Of a DNA stretch of 37,084 bases, positions 23,558 to 33,391 are shown in pieces. The notes under the pieces were generated by a model. The model saw nothing but the letters and a program-made list of their open reading frames with translations. It did not search any database and was not told the DNA's origin. Numbering within the stretch: the stretch's first letter is position 1; each line of letters begins with the position of its first letter. The translations under genes were made by a program, and so were the position numbers. The stretch is from contig JALRMH010000015.1 of NCBI GenBank assembly GCA_026119935.1, forward strand, positions 703,086 through 740,169, given 5' to 3'. This stretch comes from Endothia cerciana. Taxonomy: Eukaryota; Ascomycota; Sordariomycetes; Diaporthales; Cryphonectriaceae.

Positions 23558-23608
23558 GTAAAAAAATAAAAATATTTTTAAAAAAAAAAAAAAATATTTT
23601 TAAAAATA
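23558..23608. repeat. AT-only island with two palindromes around a poly-A run
   Basis: A perfect 14-bp palindrome TAAAAATATTTTTA (23567-23580) is followed by 14 A residues and a second, nearly identical AAAAATATTTTTA block (23590-23602). It is surrounded by GC-rich sequence. Confidence 0.85.
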
Positions 23609-25527
23609 CATGTCTCTTCTCGCTGTGAGCGGTCCCTCGCAGCTGGCTGCACTGCGGACAGCCGACCCGGCCTCCCATGGCCTGCTCTTTTTTGACTTTG
23701 CGTATCGAGATGATCGGGGACTGACGGAGATCGGGAGCGAGACCACAGGGGGGGGGGGGGGCGAAGGCAGAGATCCAAAACCCTCTGCCAGGCCTGGCAT
23801 GGAACTTGGACCCTGATCGGCGTCGATAGTTTGGCCTGCCCCTCCCCCGAACCTGCTTCACGGTGTATTCGACCTCCCCCCACCCGCCATGGTTGTATAC
23901 TCGTTGGGTCTTCCGCATCTCTGTTCAGACACCCTGTGCATCCCAGATACGGTCATGTACTACACCGCAGTCGCCATCCGGTCTCTCGCCTCAGGAGCTA
24001 CCAGCTGCTGCTGCGTGGCGCTCTCCCAGGCCCCTTATGCTCCCGGGGCCTAACTCTGGACCGGCCTACAGGTAGGAGCGCGGACTACTCATCATCGTGG
24101 CGATATCATAGGTGAGGCCAAAAGGCACCAGCGCGCGCGAAATCCGGTTGACTAGGTTCACGTCGTATTGGCCCAAATTCAAGACGAGATAGGCGTGCCA
24201 CTCACGTTCCTGGCCTTGCCTGTCAGTACGACGCCGGGCCCTTGCGCGGGCATGAACCTACCTGTTCCTACTCTACACTCTAATCCAGGGGTCGCCAGTG
24301 CGCCACCTGACGGCTGACCGTGCGCGAGCACTAACCCCGTCGAGGAGTGTCCAGCCCGCATTGTACTACCGCAATCACAACGTCTCCTGTGTTGCCATGG
24401 ACGAGTCATTCTATGGGGGGCCTTCGGCCGCCGGCCGCCGGCCCGGAAAGCAACACCGTCCGGTTCGATTCACGGGCACTGCCTGGCGGGGTGCGGCTAC
24501 TGCGGTACTCGACGGGACGGCAGCTAAACCGTGACAGGAGGGGGGGGGGACATGCATCTCGCATGCACTGCACATCAACCCTCCTGCGCGGCTATCAGAC
24601 AGTGTGGCCCTCGCTACCAGACAGACCTCACCGCCAGACGGGTCCGTATCTCCAGCAGGGCCAGTACCGTGCGGTACGTGGCCGTCCACAGGCTGGCCCG
24701 GATCACCAGCAATGCAGCCACCGGGCTGCGGACCACGCTCGGCGCCGCGGGGGGAGGGGGGCTCTCGATGGGACGCACACAGGGACACGGCAACCTCTGC
24801 GATGCGACCCCGACGCTTTCGGGCAGCATTTTCCCCTCGGACGCGAGCTCCGCAGGCCACGCCGGTATGGCGCGGGAGGCCGCCCGCTCGAGGAAGAAGA
24901 TCATGGCTGGGCCTTTCCTGGACAAAGGCCCCCCCTGCAGGGCTGCCGCCGCCGGTCGAAACGGACACACGTCGGGCTAGGTGCCTCCTGCCCGACCACC
25001 GTCGGAACCTGGCCGTCTGGATGGCCTCGTCCCGTGCCCACACCCCGCCGAAGCCCCCGACCGCATCTTGCTAGTCCCCCATGGGCCGGGCTGGAGTGTC
25101 GAGCCTGGACGGCGGCCTGCCTCCCCCTCCTGCACCTCGTAGACAGACAGCCCGGTGAGCGCATACCCGGCTGGCCTGCCTCTGATCACCGCGCCCGTAC
25201 CCGGTCCTCGTAAGGCCTCGCCGTGTTCCAGGCCCTATGAGACCAAGGCATGACAGACGGATACGTTCGGGATAACCGATTCTCCACCATTGGTGCAAGA
25301 CGTGCATCAGGAAGCCCACGTATCGTTCTAGCGTGGTTTCACTTAGATTCGTGGCGGTAGCTGATCAACGGACCTTGGCTCGAGGCTGGCGCACGTGACA
25401 AGGCGCAAGTGGTTGGGCGGCCCCCACCCCCTGTCGCGAGTCGCGTCCCAAGGCGGAGGAGGAGCGTGCACCACCGCAGTCGCGTCAAATCACCAGCTAC
25501 ACGACCAAACCGACCGCACCCCATACA

Positions 25528-25590
25528 ATGCGTCCCTGTTTTCTGGTTCCACCCGCTCCAGGAGAACAGCCCCAATGCCCGTCGAAATAA
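25528..25590 (+). promoter_or_regulatory. Upstream ORF overlapping the EME1 start codon
   Basis: An ATG at 25528 opens a 20-codon frame ending TAA at 25588-25590, past the EME1 ATG at 25575 and in a different frame. If the leader includes it, ribosomes starting there cannot reinitiate at 25575 without backtracking. It would vanish if the CCGCTCCAG at 25553-25561 is a leader splice acceptor. Confidence 0.45.
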
Positions 25591-27291
25591 TTGACCTCAT
25601 CTCGAGCCCCGAGGCCTCCTTTCCTGCCGCCCAGAGGACAAGGGCGCCACCCCGGACGCGGCCTAGCAGGCCTCCCGCTAGGACGCTCGACTATGACATC
25701 CTCGACTTGACCGACGTCCCGAACGGTGATGCCGTGCTCTCACCCCCGCGCAGGGGGGCTGCGCCAGTCCCACCTCCTGCTCCGGCCCCCAAGCGGCCGG
25801 GTCCCAGCCCCCCCCCGCGAGCGTACGATTTCCCTCTCTCGTCGTCACCGGCTGGCTTCGACACCGCGCTCGACGTGTTCGGGGATGCGCGGCCCGCGAA
25901 GAAACAGAGGTCCGAATCGCCCAGCGGGACGGCAGGTAAGACGAGCAGACCCCTCCGGAGATCAACATCCGGGCCGCGGAGGAGCACGAACGGGGCCGGG
26001 CCTGGTGTGCTCCAGCCCGCGCCCATGAGGAGGTGGCAGACGACCGCCGACCCCATCCAGACGAGCAGCGACCCCTTCGCCAGCCCCCCCCCGCAGGTAT
26101 ACAAGCCCGGGCCCAAGGGTCGGGAGGAGAAGGGGAAGGAGAACGCCGTCGATCTCTGCCTGGACGGCGACCCCTTCGCCAGCTCGCCTCGCTCTGCCGA
26201 GGACAAGGGAGGCGGGAGGCGAGCCGCAGGGCTGAAGCCGGTGGGCAGGCACGTGCTAAGCCCCCCGCTGCTTGTGAGCAGCCAGACGCGGGGGAATAAG
26301 GAAATGGGCAGTCCAATACGAAGGGAGGACCTGAGGGGCAAGGGCAAGGGCAAGGGCAAGGGCAAGGGCAAGACGGTCGGGTGGGATCATATCTCTAGCT
26401 CGGCGCCTGAGGCGGAGACGCGGGAGGACGGCTGCGGTCTGGACATGCAACCGCCACGGAGGGCGCTCGGCAGGAGCCGCTCGGATGTGATGGGCTCTGA
26501 TCTCGGCGAGCTGGCGTCGGACTACTACGATGATGAGGACGACCTGCCAGACGTCGACGGTATCCAGCCGTCCAGGTCGGGCTCGAGCAGCCACGGCAGG
26601 CCTGCCGGCAAGGTGACAAAACGCGGTCCTGCGGCCGAGGCCCCATCCTCCAGAAGGTCCGCAGCAGAGAGGGAGCTGGACCGCATCGACAGGGCTGCCG
26701 CCAAGGAAGCCGAGAAGCGGCGCAGGCACCGCGAAAAGGACGAGGCCAAGGAGCAACGTCGACTCGAGAAGGAGCGTGCCGCCGCCCTCGCAGAGGCCAA
26801 CAAGGTACGGACAGACAAGAAGGCCTCCACGCCCGAGATGATCACCGACTTGCCCTCGTCTCTCGAGCCCGGCGTGAGGCTACAAGCCCAGACGCTGCTG
26901 GAAGATCTGAGGGCCGAGAGCCACATCTACGCCAGCCCCGTTAAGAACGTGGTCAAGTGGCGGCGGAAGGTGCGGGCGCGCTTCGACGGAGACGAAGGCC
27001 GCTGGGAACCCGTCCCCGAGCGGGTGGAGGACGAGAGGCACGCGATGGTGATCATCACCGCCTCCGAGTTCGTGGAGCTCGCGCTCGGGCCTAATGGCTC
27101 TGATCTAGAGGCCCACGTGCTCAACATGCGGCGGCACTACGAGGCCCACACGCTGATCTACCTGATCGAGGGATTGACGTCGTGGATGCGCAAGAATCGC
27201 AACGTGCGAAACAGGCAATTCCAATCTGCGGTTCGCAATGGCGGCGCTGACGCAGGGGCTAGCACCTCTGCTGCTACTGCTGCTACTGCTG

Positions 27292-27338
<47 letters not shown>

Positions 27339-27875
27339 ACTGCAGCACCGCCGCCGGGCGGCCGGCGGCGGAAGAAGAAGGACCCCAAGACGCCGGCTCA
27401 GTACGTCGACGAGGACGCCCTCGAGGATGCCCTCCTCCAGCTTCAGGTCCACCACGGCGCACTGGTCCACCACACGGCCGCGCCCGTCGAGACCGCGCAG
27501 TGGGTCGCCATCTTCACGCAGCACATCAGCACGATCCCCTACCGCCGCCAGCGCGAGGCCGTGAACTCCTCGGCCGCATTCTGCATGGACAGCGGGCAGG
27601 TGCGCACGGGCGACGGGCCGAGGGACACGTACGTGCGCATGCTGCAGGAGGTCGCGCGGGTGACGGCGCCTGTCGCCTGGGGCATCGCCGGGGAGTTCGG
27701 GAGCGTGGGCGAGCTCGTGCGGGGCCTGGAGAGGGAGGGGCCGCTGGCACTGGAGGGGATCCGCAAGAGCACTAACAAGGATGGGGCGTATACCGACCGG
27801 AATGTAGGCCAGGCGGTCAGCAGGAGGCTGCATAAGATCTTCACGGGGAGAGACGATACGAGCACTGACATCTGA
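25575..27875 (+). CDS. EME1: Structure-specific endonuclease subunit EME1 (ERCC4 fold, MUS81 partner)
   Basis: Single exon, 766 residues. The start ATG gives MPVEIIDLISSPE, the usual N-terminus of fungal EME1; the open frame upstream lacks an ATG. The N-terminal half is disordered, with DPFA(S)SP motifs, a GKGKGK run (about 254-266) and a charged helix (about 364-410). The ERCC4 nuclease-like domain begins about 492 (IITASEFVELALG) with IYLIEGLTSWMRKNRNVRNRQF, then a poly-Ala insert (562-590), YVDEDALEDALLQLQV, the conserved TAAPVETAQWVAIFTQHIST and the tail helix-hairpin-helix region (LVRGLEREGPLALEGIRK, GQAVSRRLHKIF). Family knowledge: EME1 is the non-catalytic partner of MUS81; the heterodimer cuts 3' flaps, replication forks and nicked Holliday junctions in the nucleus. 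As expected, the catalytic ERKxxxD motif of MUS81 is absent. Confidence 0.93.
26335..26372 (+). repeat. (GGGCAA)n coding for Gly-Lys in EME1
   Basis: Six tandem hexamers encode GKGKGKGKGKGK in the disordered N-terminal half. Confidence 0.9.
27262..27346 (+). repeat. (GCT)n coding for poly-Ala within the EME1 ERCC4 region
   Basis: More than twenty alanine codons, nearly all GCT, with a few ACT interruptions. Elsewhere the gene prefers GCC and GCG, so this is a recent microsatellite expansion rather than selected sequence. Confidence 0.9.
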
Positions 27876-28595
27876 GTCCTTCATGGGCGTTGGTATGCGG
27901 GAGGAGGGTCTGGGCACCGTTGTGGGACCGGACCCTGGGGGCCGCCAGGTGTCCTCTTTGTGGAGGTACTCTTTGGCTGCTCAGGAGAGATGGCTGGTGG
28001 GGGGACTGGAGATCCCGGGCCATAGATAGAAGGTCTTTATAGCCTCAGATAGGTAAACCTTCCTCCACCTAGACACGAAGGGGGCCTACATCCTACACAG
28101 GCCACGGCTGAGCTCGTTGTCGCCCAAACCTCCCCTAGCCTGGAGCCATCACCAGCAGACGGGGCGGTCTGGACCCTTTCATATACCGGCCAACGCTTGT
28201 CCCAGCCCTCTCCCGCCGCCGTAGAGGATGCCGAGGCTGTGTAGGTGGGAATGGTGCCTAGTCAGCCCCACTGGCCGGGCCAGTCGTAAGTCAGCCTTGC
28301 GAGTTGCCGTAACCACAGAACCACCCGGCCCAGTCGCAAGAGCCTGGAGGCCCCTGTCCCTGGATGGCACACCGTCCTTGTCGATATATCGTAGTTAGCA
28401 GTTTGGCCTGCTGAGGTCATCGTGGGGGGACCCGGCTCGCTTGACGAACCCCCGGCGCCTCGCTTGGGCCTCCACTTGCCCGGCAATAAGCGAGCGCCTC
28501 GGCCCGTTACATCATCTGCGGCTGTCCCGACCGACCTCACTTCGTCCATGACAACAGCTCACGAGAGCAGCCTCTGGCAAGGCCTGCCGCTCAAG
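27876..28595. other. Intergenic region EME1 / HMG-CoA lyase
   Basis: The 720 bp hold the EME1 3' flank and the promoter of the lyase in the same orientation. I see no gene, repeat or structured element in it beyond an in-frame upstream ATG at 28548 that belongs to the lyase frame. Confidence 0.5.
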
Positions 28596-29862
28596 ATGAA
28601 GTGCCTGCGACCAATCACCCGCCCCCCCCTCCGGAGGAGCCCCCCGCGGTGCCTGCGGGCACTCGCGACAGCCACAGATGCCCCGGGGCGGCGGCAGCAG
28701 CAGCCCCGGCAGCAGCCCCAGCAGCAGCCCCAGCAGCAGCCCCTCGACAACCGCGTCAAGATCGTCGAGGTGGGGCCCCGCGACGGGCTGCAGAACGAGA
28801 AGACGACGATCCCGCTGGCGACCAAGGTCGAGCTGATCGAGAGGCTGGCCAAGACGGGGCTGACGGACATCGAGGCCGGGTCGTTCGTGTCGCCCAGATG
28901 GGTCCCCCAGGCAAGGCTTTCTGCGCCCTCGGAGCGCTCCCCCCCCCCCCCCCACCTCCTCCTCCTCCTCCTCCCTCCCAATACCCTGCGCCGGAAACCA
29001 GGGGCCTGACACGCTGGTGGTGCAGATGGACAGCTCCGACGAGATCCTCGAACACATCCTCAGGAACAGCGTGCCGTCCCCTAGGCCGGTAACCTACTCC
29101 TTCCTCGCGCCCAACCTCAAGGGGCTCGCCAATGCCACCTCCATCCTCCGCTCCCACCCGGGCAGCTTCGTGACCGGGCCCACCGGCGGCGGGGCGCAGC
29201 CACCGCCCGCCAGGCCCCCCGAGATCGAGCTCGCCGTCTTCGCGGCGGCGACCGAGACCTTCACGCAGAGGAACCTCAACTGCGACATCGCGACCTCCCT
29301 GGCGCGCTTCCGCGAGGTGATCGCCGAGGCCAAGCGGGGCCTCGCCGGCATCCGCGTGCGGGCGTACATCTCGGTCGTCCTGGGGTGCCCGTTCGAGGGG
29401 TACGAGGTCGACCCGCACCGCGTGGCCGGGATGGCGACGGACCTGCTGGAGATGGGCGCCGACGAGATCGCGCTGGGCGACACGACGGGGATGGGCACGG
29501 CGCCGCGGACGGCGCAGCTGCTGCGGGCGGTGGCGGCGGCGGGCGTGCGGCCCGGGGACGTCGCGGTGCACCTCCACGACACGTACGGGCAGGCGCTGGT
29601 CAACGCGGCGGTGGCCCTGGAGCACGGGGTCCGCACCTTCGACGCCTCGGTCGCCGGGCTGGGCGGGTGCCCGTACAGCCCCGGGGCCACGGGGAACGTG
29701 GCCACCGAGGACGTGGTCTACTTCATGGAGAGCCTGGGCATGGACACGGGCGTCGACCTGGACGGCGTGGCGGACGTCGGCGCGTGGATCACGGGCGAGA
29801 TCGGGAAGGCGAACGAGAGCGCGGTGGGCAAGGCGGTGCTGGGGGCGAGGAAGAGGGCGTAG
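28596..29862 (+). CDS. Hydroxymethylglutaryl-CoA lyase, mitochondrial
   Basis: Two exons, 28596-28910 and 29026-29862, 383 residues. The 115-bp intron uses a GC donor (CCCCAG|GCAAGG), a CTGAC branch site and a GTGCAG acceptor; splicing joins SFVSPRWVPQ to MDSSDEILEH as in other HMG-CoA lyases. Catalytic features: VEVGPRDGLQNEK (R62, D63), HLHDTYGQ (metal ligands H287 and H289) and GLGGCPYSPGATGNVATEDV with the active-site Cys320. Family knowledge: it cleaves HMG-CoA to acetyl-CoA and acetoacetate in leucine breakdown. The start MKCLRPITRPPLRRSPPRCL is Arg-rich and non-acidic, fitting a mitochondrial presequence, and is followed by a Gln/Pro linker. An in-frame ATG at 28548 would add 16 residues including one Glu, which fits import less well. 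The C-terminus (ARKRA) lacks a peroxisomal signal. Confidence 0.93.
28911..29025 (+). other. GC-AG intron of the HMG-CoA lyase gene
   Basis: The donor is GCAAGG after a CAG exon end, the branch site CTGAC lies at about 29006-29010, and the acceptor TGCAG ends at 29025. No GT in this vicinity restores the conserved protein. The intron also contains a run of about 14 C and CTC repeats. Confidence 0.85.
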
Positions 29863-30799
29863 GCGCACGGCTCTTCTTTTTTTTTAATTCTTTCTTTCTT
29901 CTTTCTCCTTATCTTTATGAGAGGGGATACCGGTCTAGTGGCGTTGTTGTTGAGGACCTCAGCCGCCCGTGGGTGTGGTTTGATCCACGTCCTGGACAGG
30001 CTGTCCAGCCCGCCCTCCTGTCCTCGAGAGCGGCCCGTCAGGACGTGTCTCGTGAAGGTGCTGCCTCGCCCGGGTCGCGGCTGGGGAGCCCTCCGGCGCA
30101 GCCCATAACAAGGAAAAATATATATATCACGGGGGTTGGGCATGTCCCATCACTCTCCTGACTGCAGACAGACCACGTTCAGTAACCACACTCAGTATTC
30201 ATCCTGGACCGCGCCTCGTAGTCACGTTCCTGAGCGGCGGCCACCGTTTCTGTACCCTTTCCAGAAAGTCTTTCTGAAAAAAAAAAAAAAAAAACACTGC
30301 AGACCTCTCCCACTCATATCATACGACGCACCCCAGTCTTTTCCGTCCCCTATACACGCGCCTCCACCACCGCGTTCGGCCTTGCTTGTTGTCGTGACTG
30401 AGGCGCACGCCTGTCACAACCTCGAGCCCAACAGGTCGGCCGTCACTCGTACGGCCACAGTCACAGTCCGCTGCCACTCCCCCTCCCCCCTCCCCCCCAT
30501 TCAGCAGTTCGCCTACCGCGCTAGCGCCCACCCCAGGCTTCTCTCTCGCGAGACCAACCTTCAACGAGCCCACAGGCATAAAACCATGCCTACAGATCGC
30601 CAGGCAGGTCAGACAAAACCCCGACCCGAGCCAAGCCAAGCCAGGAGGGAAGCCACGTACGTCCCCGGGCGGTCCCAACAGCTGCATCCTGACACGAACC
30701 TCTCAACCCGCCCCAGGGCCACGCCACCCATCCCACGAGACCAGAGAGCGGTTCGATAGGAGACGATCCTCCCAGCAGGCCGACCTCGCACACGAAACC
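29863..30799. other. Intergenic region HMG-CoA lyase / unrecognised disordered protein
   Basis: It holds the lyase 3' flank with T-rich sequence (29874-29910), a short ATATATAT (30119-30127), an A-run (30278-30295) and a pyrimidine-rich leader for the gene at 30800. A 57-codon ATG frame (30586-30759) ends before that start and may be an upstream ORF; the long open stretch from 30136 lacks coding character. Confidence 0.5.
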
Positions 30800-30900
30800 A
30801 TGCCGCCACCCACCCCGCTCGAGGCCATGCGCCAGGCCAGGGGGCTGCACCACCTGCACCTCGAGGCCACCCGCGCCCCACAGACCGCCGGCACCGCGGA

Positions 30901-30931
<31 letters not shown>

Positions 30932-33391
30932 GACCCCGAGGACGACAATCCTGCCGCGGATGCCCAGACGAACCCCTTCAGCAACCGCTGGCGCCACCCC
31001 GCGCCGTACGCACCCCCCCGCCTGCCGGCGGCGTTCGACATGGGGGCCCGCATGCCCCCGCCCAACCTGGACGTCCCCGTCCTGGACCCGGCAGGGAGGC
31101 TGCTGGGCGAGCCGCGGACCCTGCGGACAGAGCTCCTCCGCCACGCGGCGCCGCCCGAGGACATCTACCTCTCCTCCGAGCGGCCCATACAGCTCCCCTC
31201 CCTGCGGCCGGTCGCACCGCCGCCTGCCGCCGCCACCGCCGCCGCCGCCGCCGCCGTTCGCGGCAGGGAACCCCCCCGCGGCGCGGGCGACTGGCCCCGG
31301 CCCTCGACGATCGCCACCGAGGATACCCAGTCCGACCGGGCTACAGAAACACCAGAGACGCCTGCCACGCCCCCCAGGAGGAAGTCCAGGCGCAGCAGGA
31401 AGGAGGACGACGACGACGAAGAGGAGGGGGAGGAGAAGGGGGAGGAGAAGGGGGAGGCGCTCGCCGGCAACTTCCCGGTCGAGTTCCTACAGGTGCGCCG
31501 CTCCGAGCGGCACGCCAAGATCCAGCCCGAGTTCGCGGGCCTCGACGACAGGATCGGCATCCTCAGGGCGCGGGTCGCGACGACCGCGGCGAGGGAGGGA
31601 GCCCCGCGAAGAAGGGGCGGCGGGAGGGGCCAGGACAGACAGGACGATTCGGGCGGGACCGTCGGCGTCCCGCGGTCCGCCGGCCCTAATAATACCACCA
31701 GCACCAGCGCGCGCGTCCTCCGCAGCGCACCCAGCGCAAAGAAAGTCCAGCCCGCCACCACCACCACCACCAGCACCAGCTCCTCCTCGCTGGCCGAACG
31801 CCCTGGCCCGATGACGCGCTCCCGCGTGCGGGCCGCGAGCACGGCGACGGCCGCGGGGGCCCAGACATCGCGGGCGGGCGCGCTGGCCATGTCTGCGCAC
31901 ACGAGCCGCAGCCCGGCCGCCTCGCACGTGGGCGAGTATGACTTCTCCGTCTTTACGGGCCAGTTCCAGGACAAGCCGGTCGCGGACAGCCTGGCCAGGC
32001 GGCCCGCGTGCAGGCTGCTGCGGGGCCACGACCTGCACGGGCCGTCGAGGGTGGAGGCGCAGAAGGCGATGTATGCGCAGCGCCTGGAGGGGGCGATGGA
32101 GGTGTGGCCGGAGAGCAACGTCCGGGGCGCTGTGGAAGGGCGGGACCGGGAGAGGGAGGGGAAGAGGGTCCTGGCCGCGATGATCCGGGCGCATCTGGGG
32201 AAGGAGAGGCTGGAGGAGGAGCGCGAGGCGCGGGAGAAGCAGCGCGCCAGGGACGGAGGGCCGGGCCGGGGGAAGAGGAGGCGCCCCGAGCAAGATGGTG
32301 AGGGTGCCCAGAAACAGGCGCGCCGTGGGGCGGGGACGCCCAAGGGCGATGTGAAAGCGTCCGCTCCCGGACGCGAGACGGCGCAGGAAGGCGAGGGAAG
32401 CGATGACGACACCATCATCGAGGGAAGCGGTGACGACACCATCATCGAGGGAAGCGGTGACGACACCATCAGCGAGGGAAGCGGTGACGACACCATCAGC
32501 GAGGTGGCATCGCCGGGTGCTTCTCGCTGCCACCCGGACATTCCCTACTCGTTCGACGAGGACTTTCGTCTCCGCCGCGCCGCCGCTGCAGCCTCGTCTC
32601 GAGCCCCCCCTGCACGCTCCCACGACAGTCAATGGCCTGCGGGTGTTCCTCACAACCGACAGCCCTCCTCGCGAATGCCATCCGGTGGCAGCCCTCCCGG
32701 TGGGCTAGACTTCCCTCGGCAAGCGCCGATGGAGATGCCTCCCAGGCGACCACCACCACCAACGGGCCAGCCTTCCTTCAACAACCCCTTCCCCGCCTGC
32801 CCACCCCGGCGCCTCGACCCCTTCCCACAGCACCTCACGCGCGAGCAGGCCAGCCGGAACATGGCGCAATCGGTGATGGACCAGATGGAGGACATCGAGA
32901 TGTGCGACATCCTCGCGGGCCGCGGGCCGTTTGAGGGGCCGGTGAGGATGCACGACTTCGAGTACCGCAACCTCGTCGCGTCGGGACGCGCCGGCGGCGG
33001 CGGGCAGGCGCCGGGTGATGACAGCCACATGGCGGGCCGGCCACGCTCTCCACACCCTCCACGCCAGCCTGCCCAGCGGCGGCAGGGCCCAGGTCCCGCC
33101 GGCGGCGGTGTCGAGACGGGCGGGGGGCGCGAGGGCGGTGGCAGCACGCGGGATGCGTACAACGACCGCATCGTGGGCCTGATGACAGAGCGCCTCGGCC
33201 TGACGCTCGAGGAGCCGCCGCCGGCGGGCCAGCCCTTCCCGCCCATGACGGGGCCGTGGCCTCGGTACCCCGAGTATCTGTTCCGGCCGATGAACCCGCT
33301 GGAGAGCATGGACGGGCGGTTTTACAACAACCCGTCCGGTGAGGGTCCGGCTGGTGGCATCCGACACTACGGGCCGCCGTGGTACCAGTAG
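30800..33391 (+). CDS. Unrecognised 863-residue, largely disordered, probably nuclear protein
   Basis: Single exon with strong third-position GC through its whole length, start ATG in AAACCATGCC. I do not recognise a domain. Visible parts: a Pro/Gly-rich N-terminus; basic RRKSRRSRK (about 193) followed by an Asp/Glu run; a likely folded segment near 223-262 (NFPVEFLQVRRSERHAKIQP); Ser/Thr-rich linkers; a second segment about 377-490 (EYDFSVFTGQF, then a charged helix) ending in a basic GKRRRPE stretch, a possible nuclear signal. Four nine-residue repeats (532-567, EGSxDDTII/S) follow, then a segment about 686-725 (LTREQASRNMAQSVMDQMED) and a C-terminal block from about 786 (AYNDRIVGLMTERLG) rich in Pro and aromatic residues. 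The pattern suggests a fast-evolving chromatin or scaffold protein, but that is inference only. Confidence 0.75.
32393..32500 (+). repeat. Four 27-bp coding tandem repeats
   Basis: Units start at 32393, 32420, 32447 and 32474. They differ at few positions: the first has GAT for GGT, and the last two have AGC for ATC near the end. They encode EGSDDDTII, EGSGDDTII, EGSGDDTIS, EGSGDDTIS. Each pairs an acidic stretch with a short hydrophobic one. Confidence 0.95.

Larger units (their letters stand above)
20304..25574. other. 5.3-kb interval between kinesin and EME1 with no supportable gene
   Basis: The two flanking genes are divergent, so promoters lie at either end. Between them are a CAGC/CAGA tetramer tract (20392-20428), A-rich AAC sequence (20758-20816), a GCAGGCT heptamer repeat (21094-21128), a TTC tract (21290-21319), a CTGTG repeat (21755-21812), a 110-bp pyrimidine tract (22320-22432), an AT island with palindromes (23558-23608) and several G/C runs. 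Isolated pieces have gene-like third-position GC, for example near 22730-22820 (+), 22450-22560 (-) and 24610-24970 (both strands), but none has a domain, a start and splice sites that fit together. Confidence 0.5.

Noticed and set aside
24455..24480. GGTTCGATTC resembling a tRNA B box
   Set aside because: The flanking bases do not form a T stem, and no acceptor or anticodon stem is found at the right distance. A similar match near 225 fails for the same reason.
24347..25213. 288-codon plus-strand frame and a 210-codon minus-strand frame over the same bases
   Set aside because: Several frames on both strands are open at once, as expected from GC-rich, stop-poor DNA. None shows a domain, a consistent codon bias or splice signals.
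30136..30759. 207-codon frame upstream of the disordered protein
   Set aside because: The composition is pyrimidine-rich leader sequence with an A-run encoding poly-Lys, and it ends before the better-supported start at 30800.
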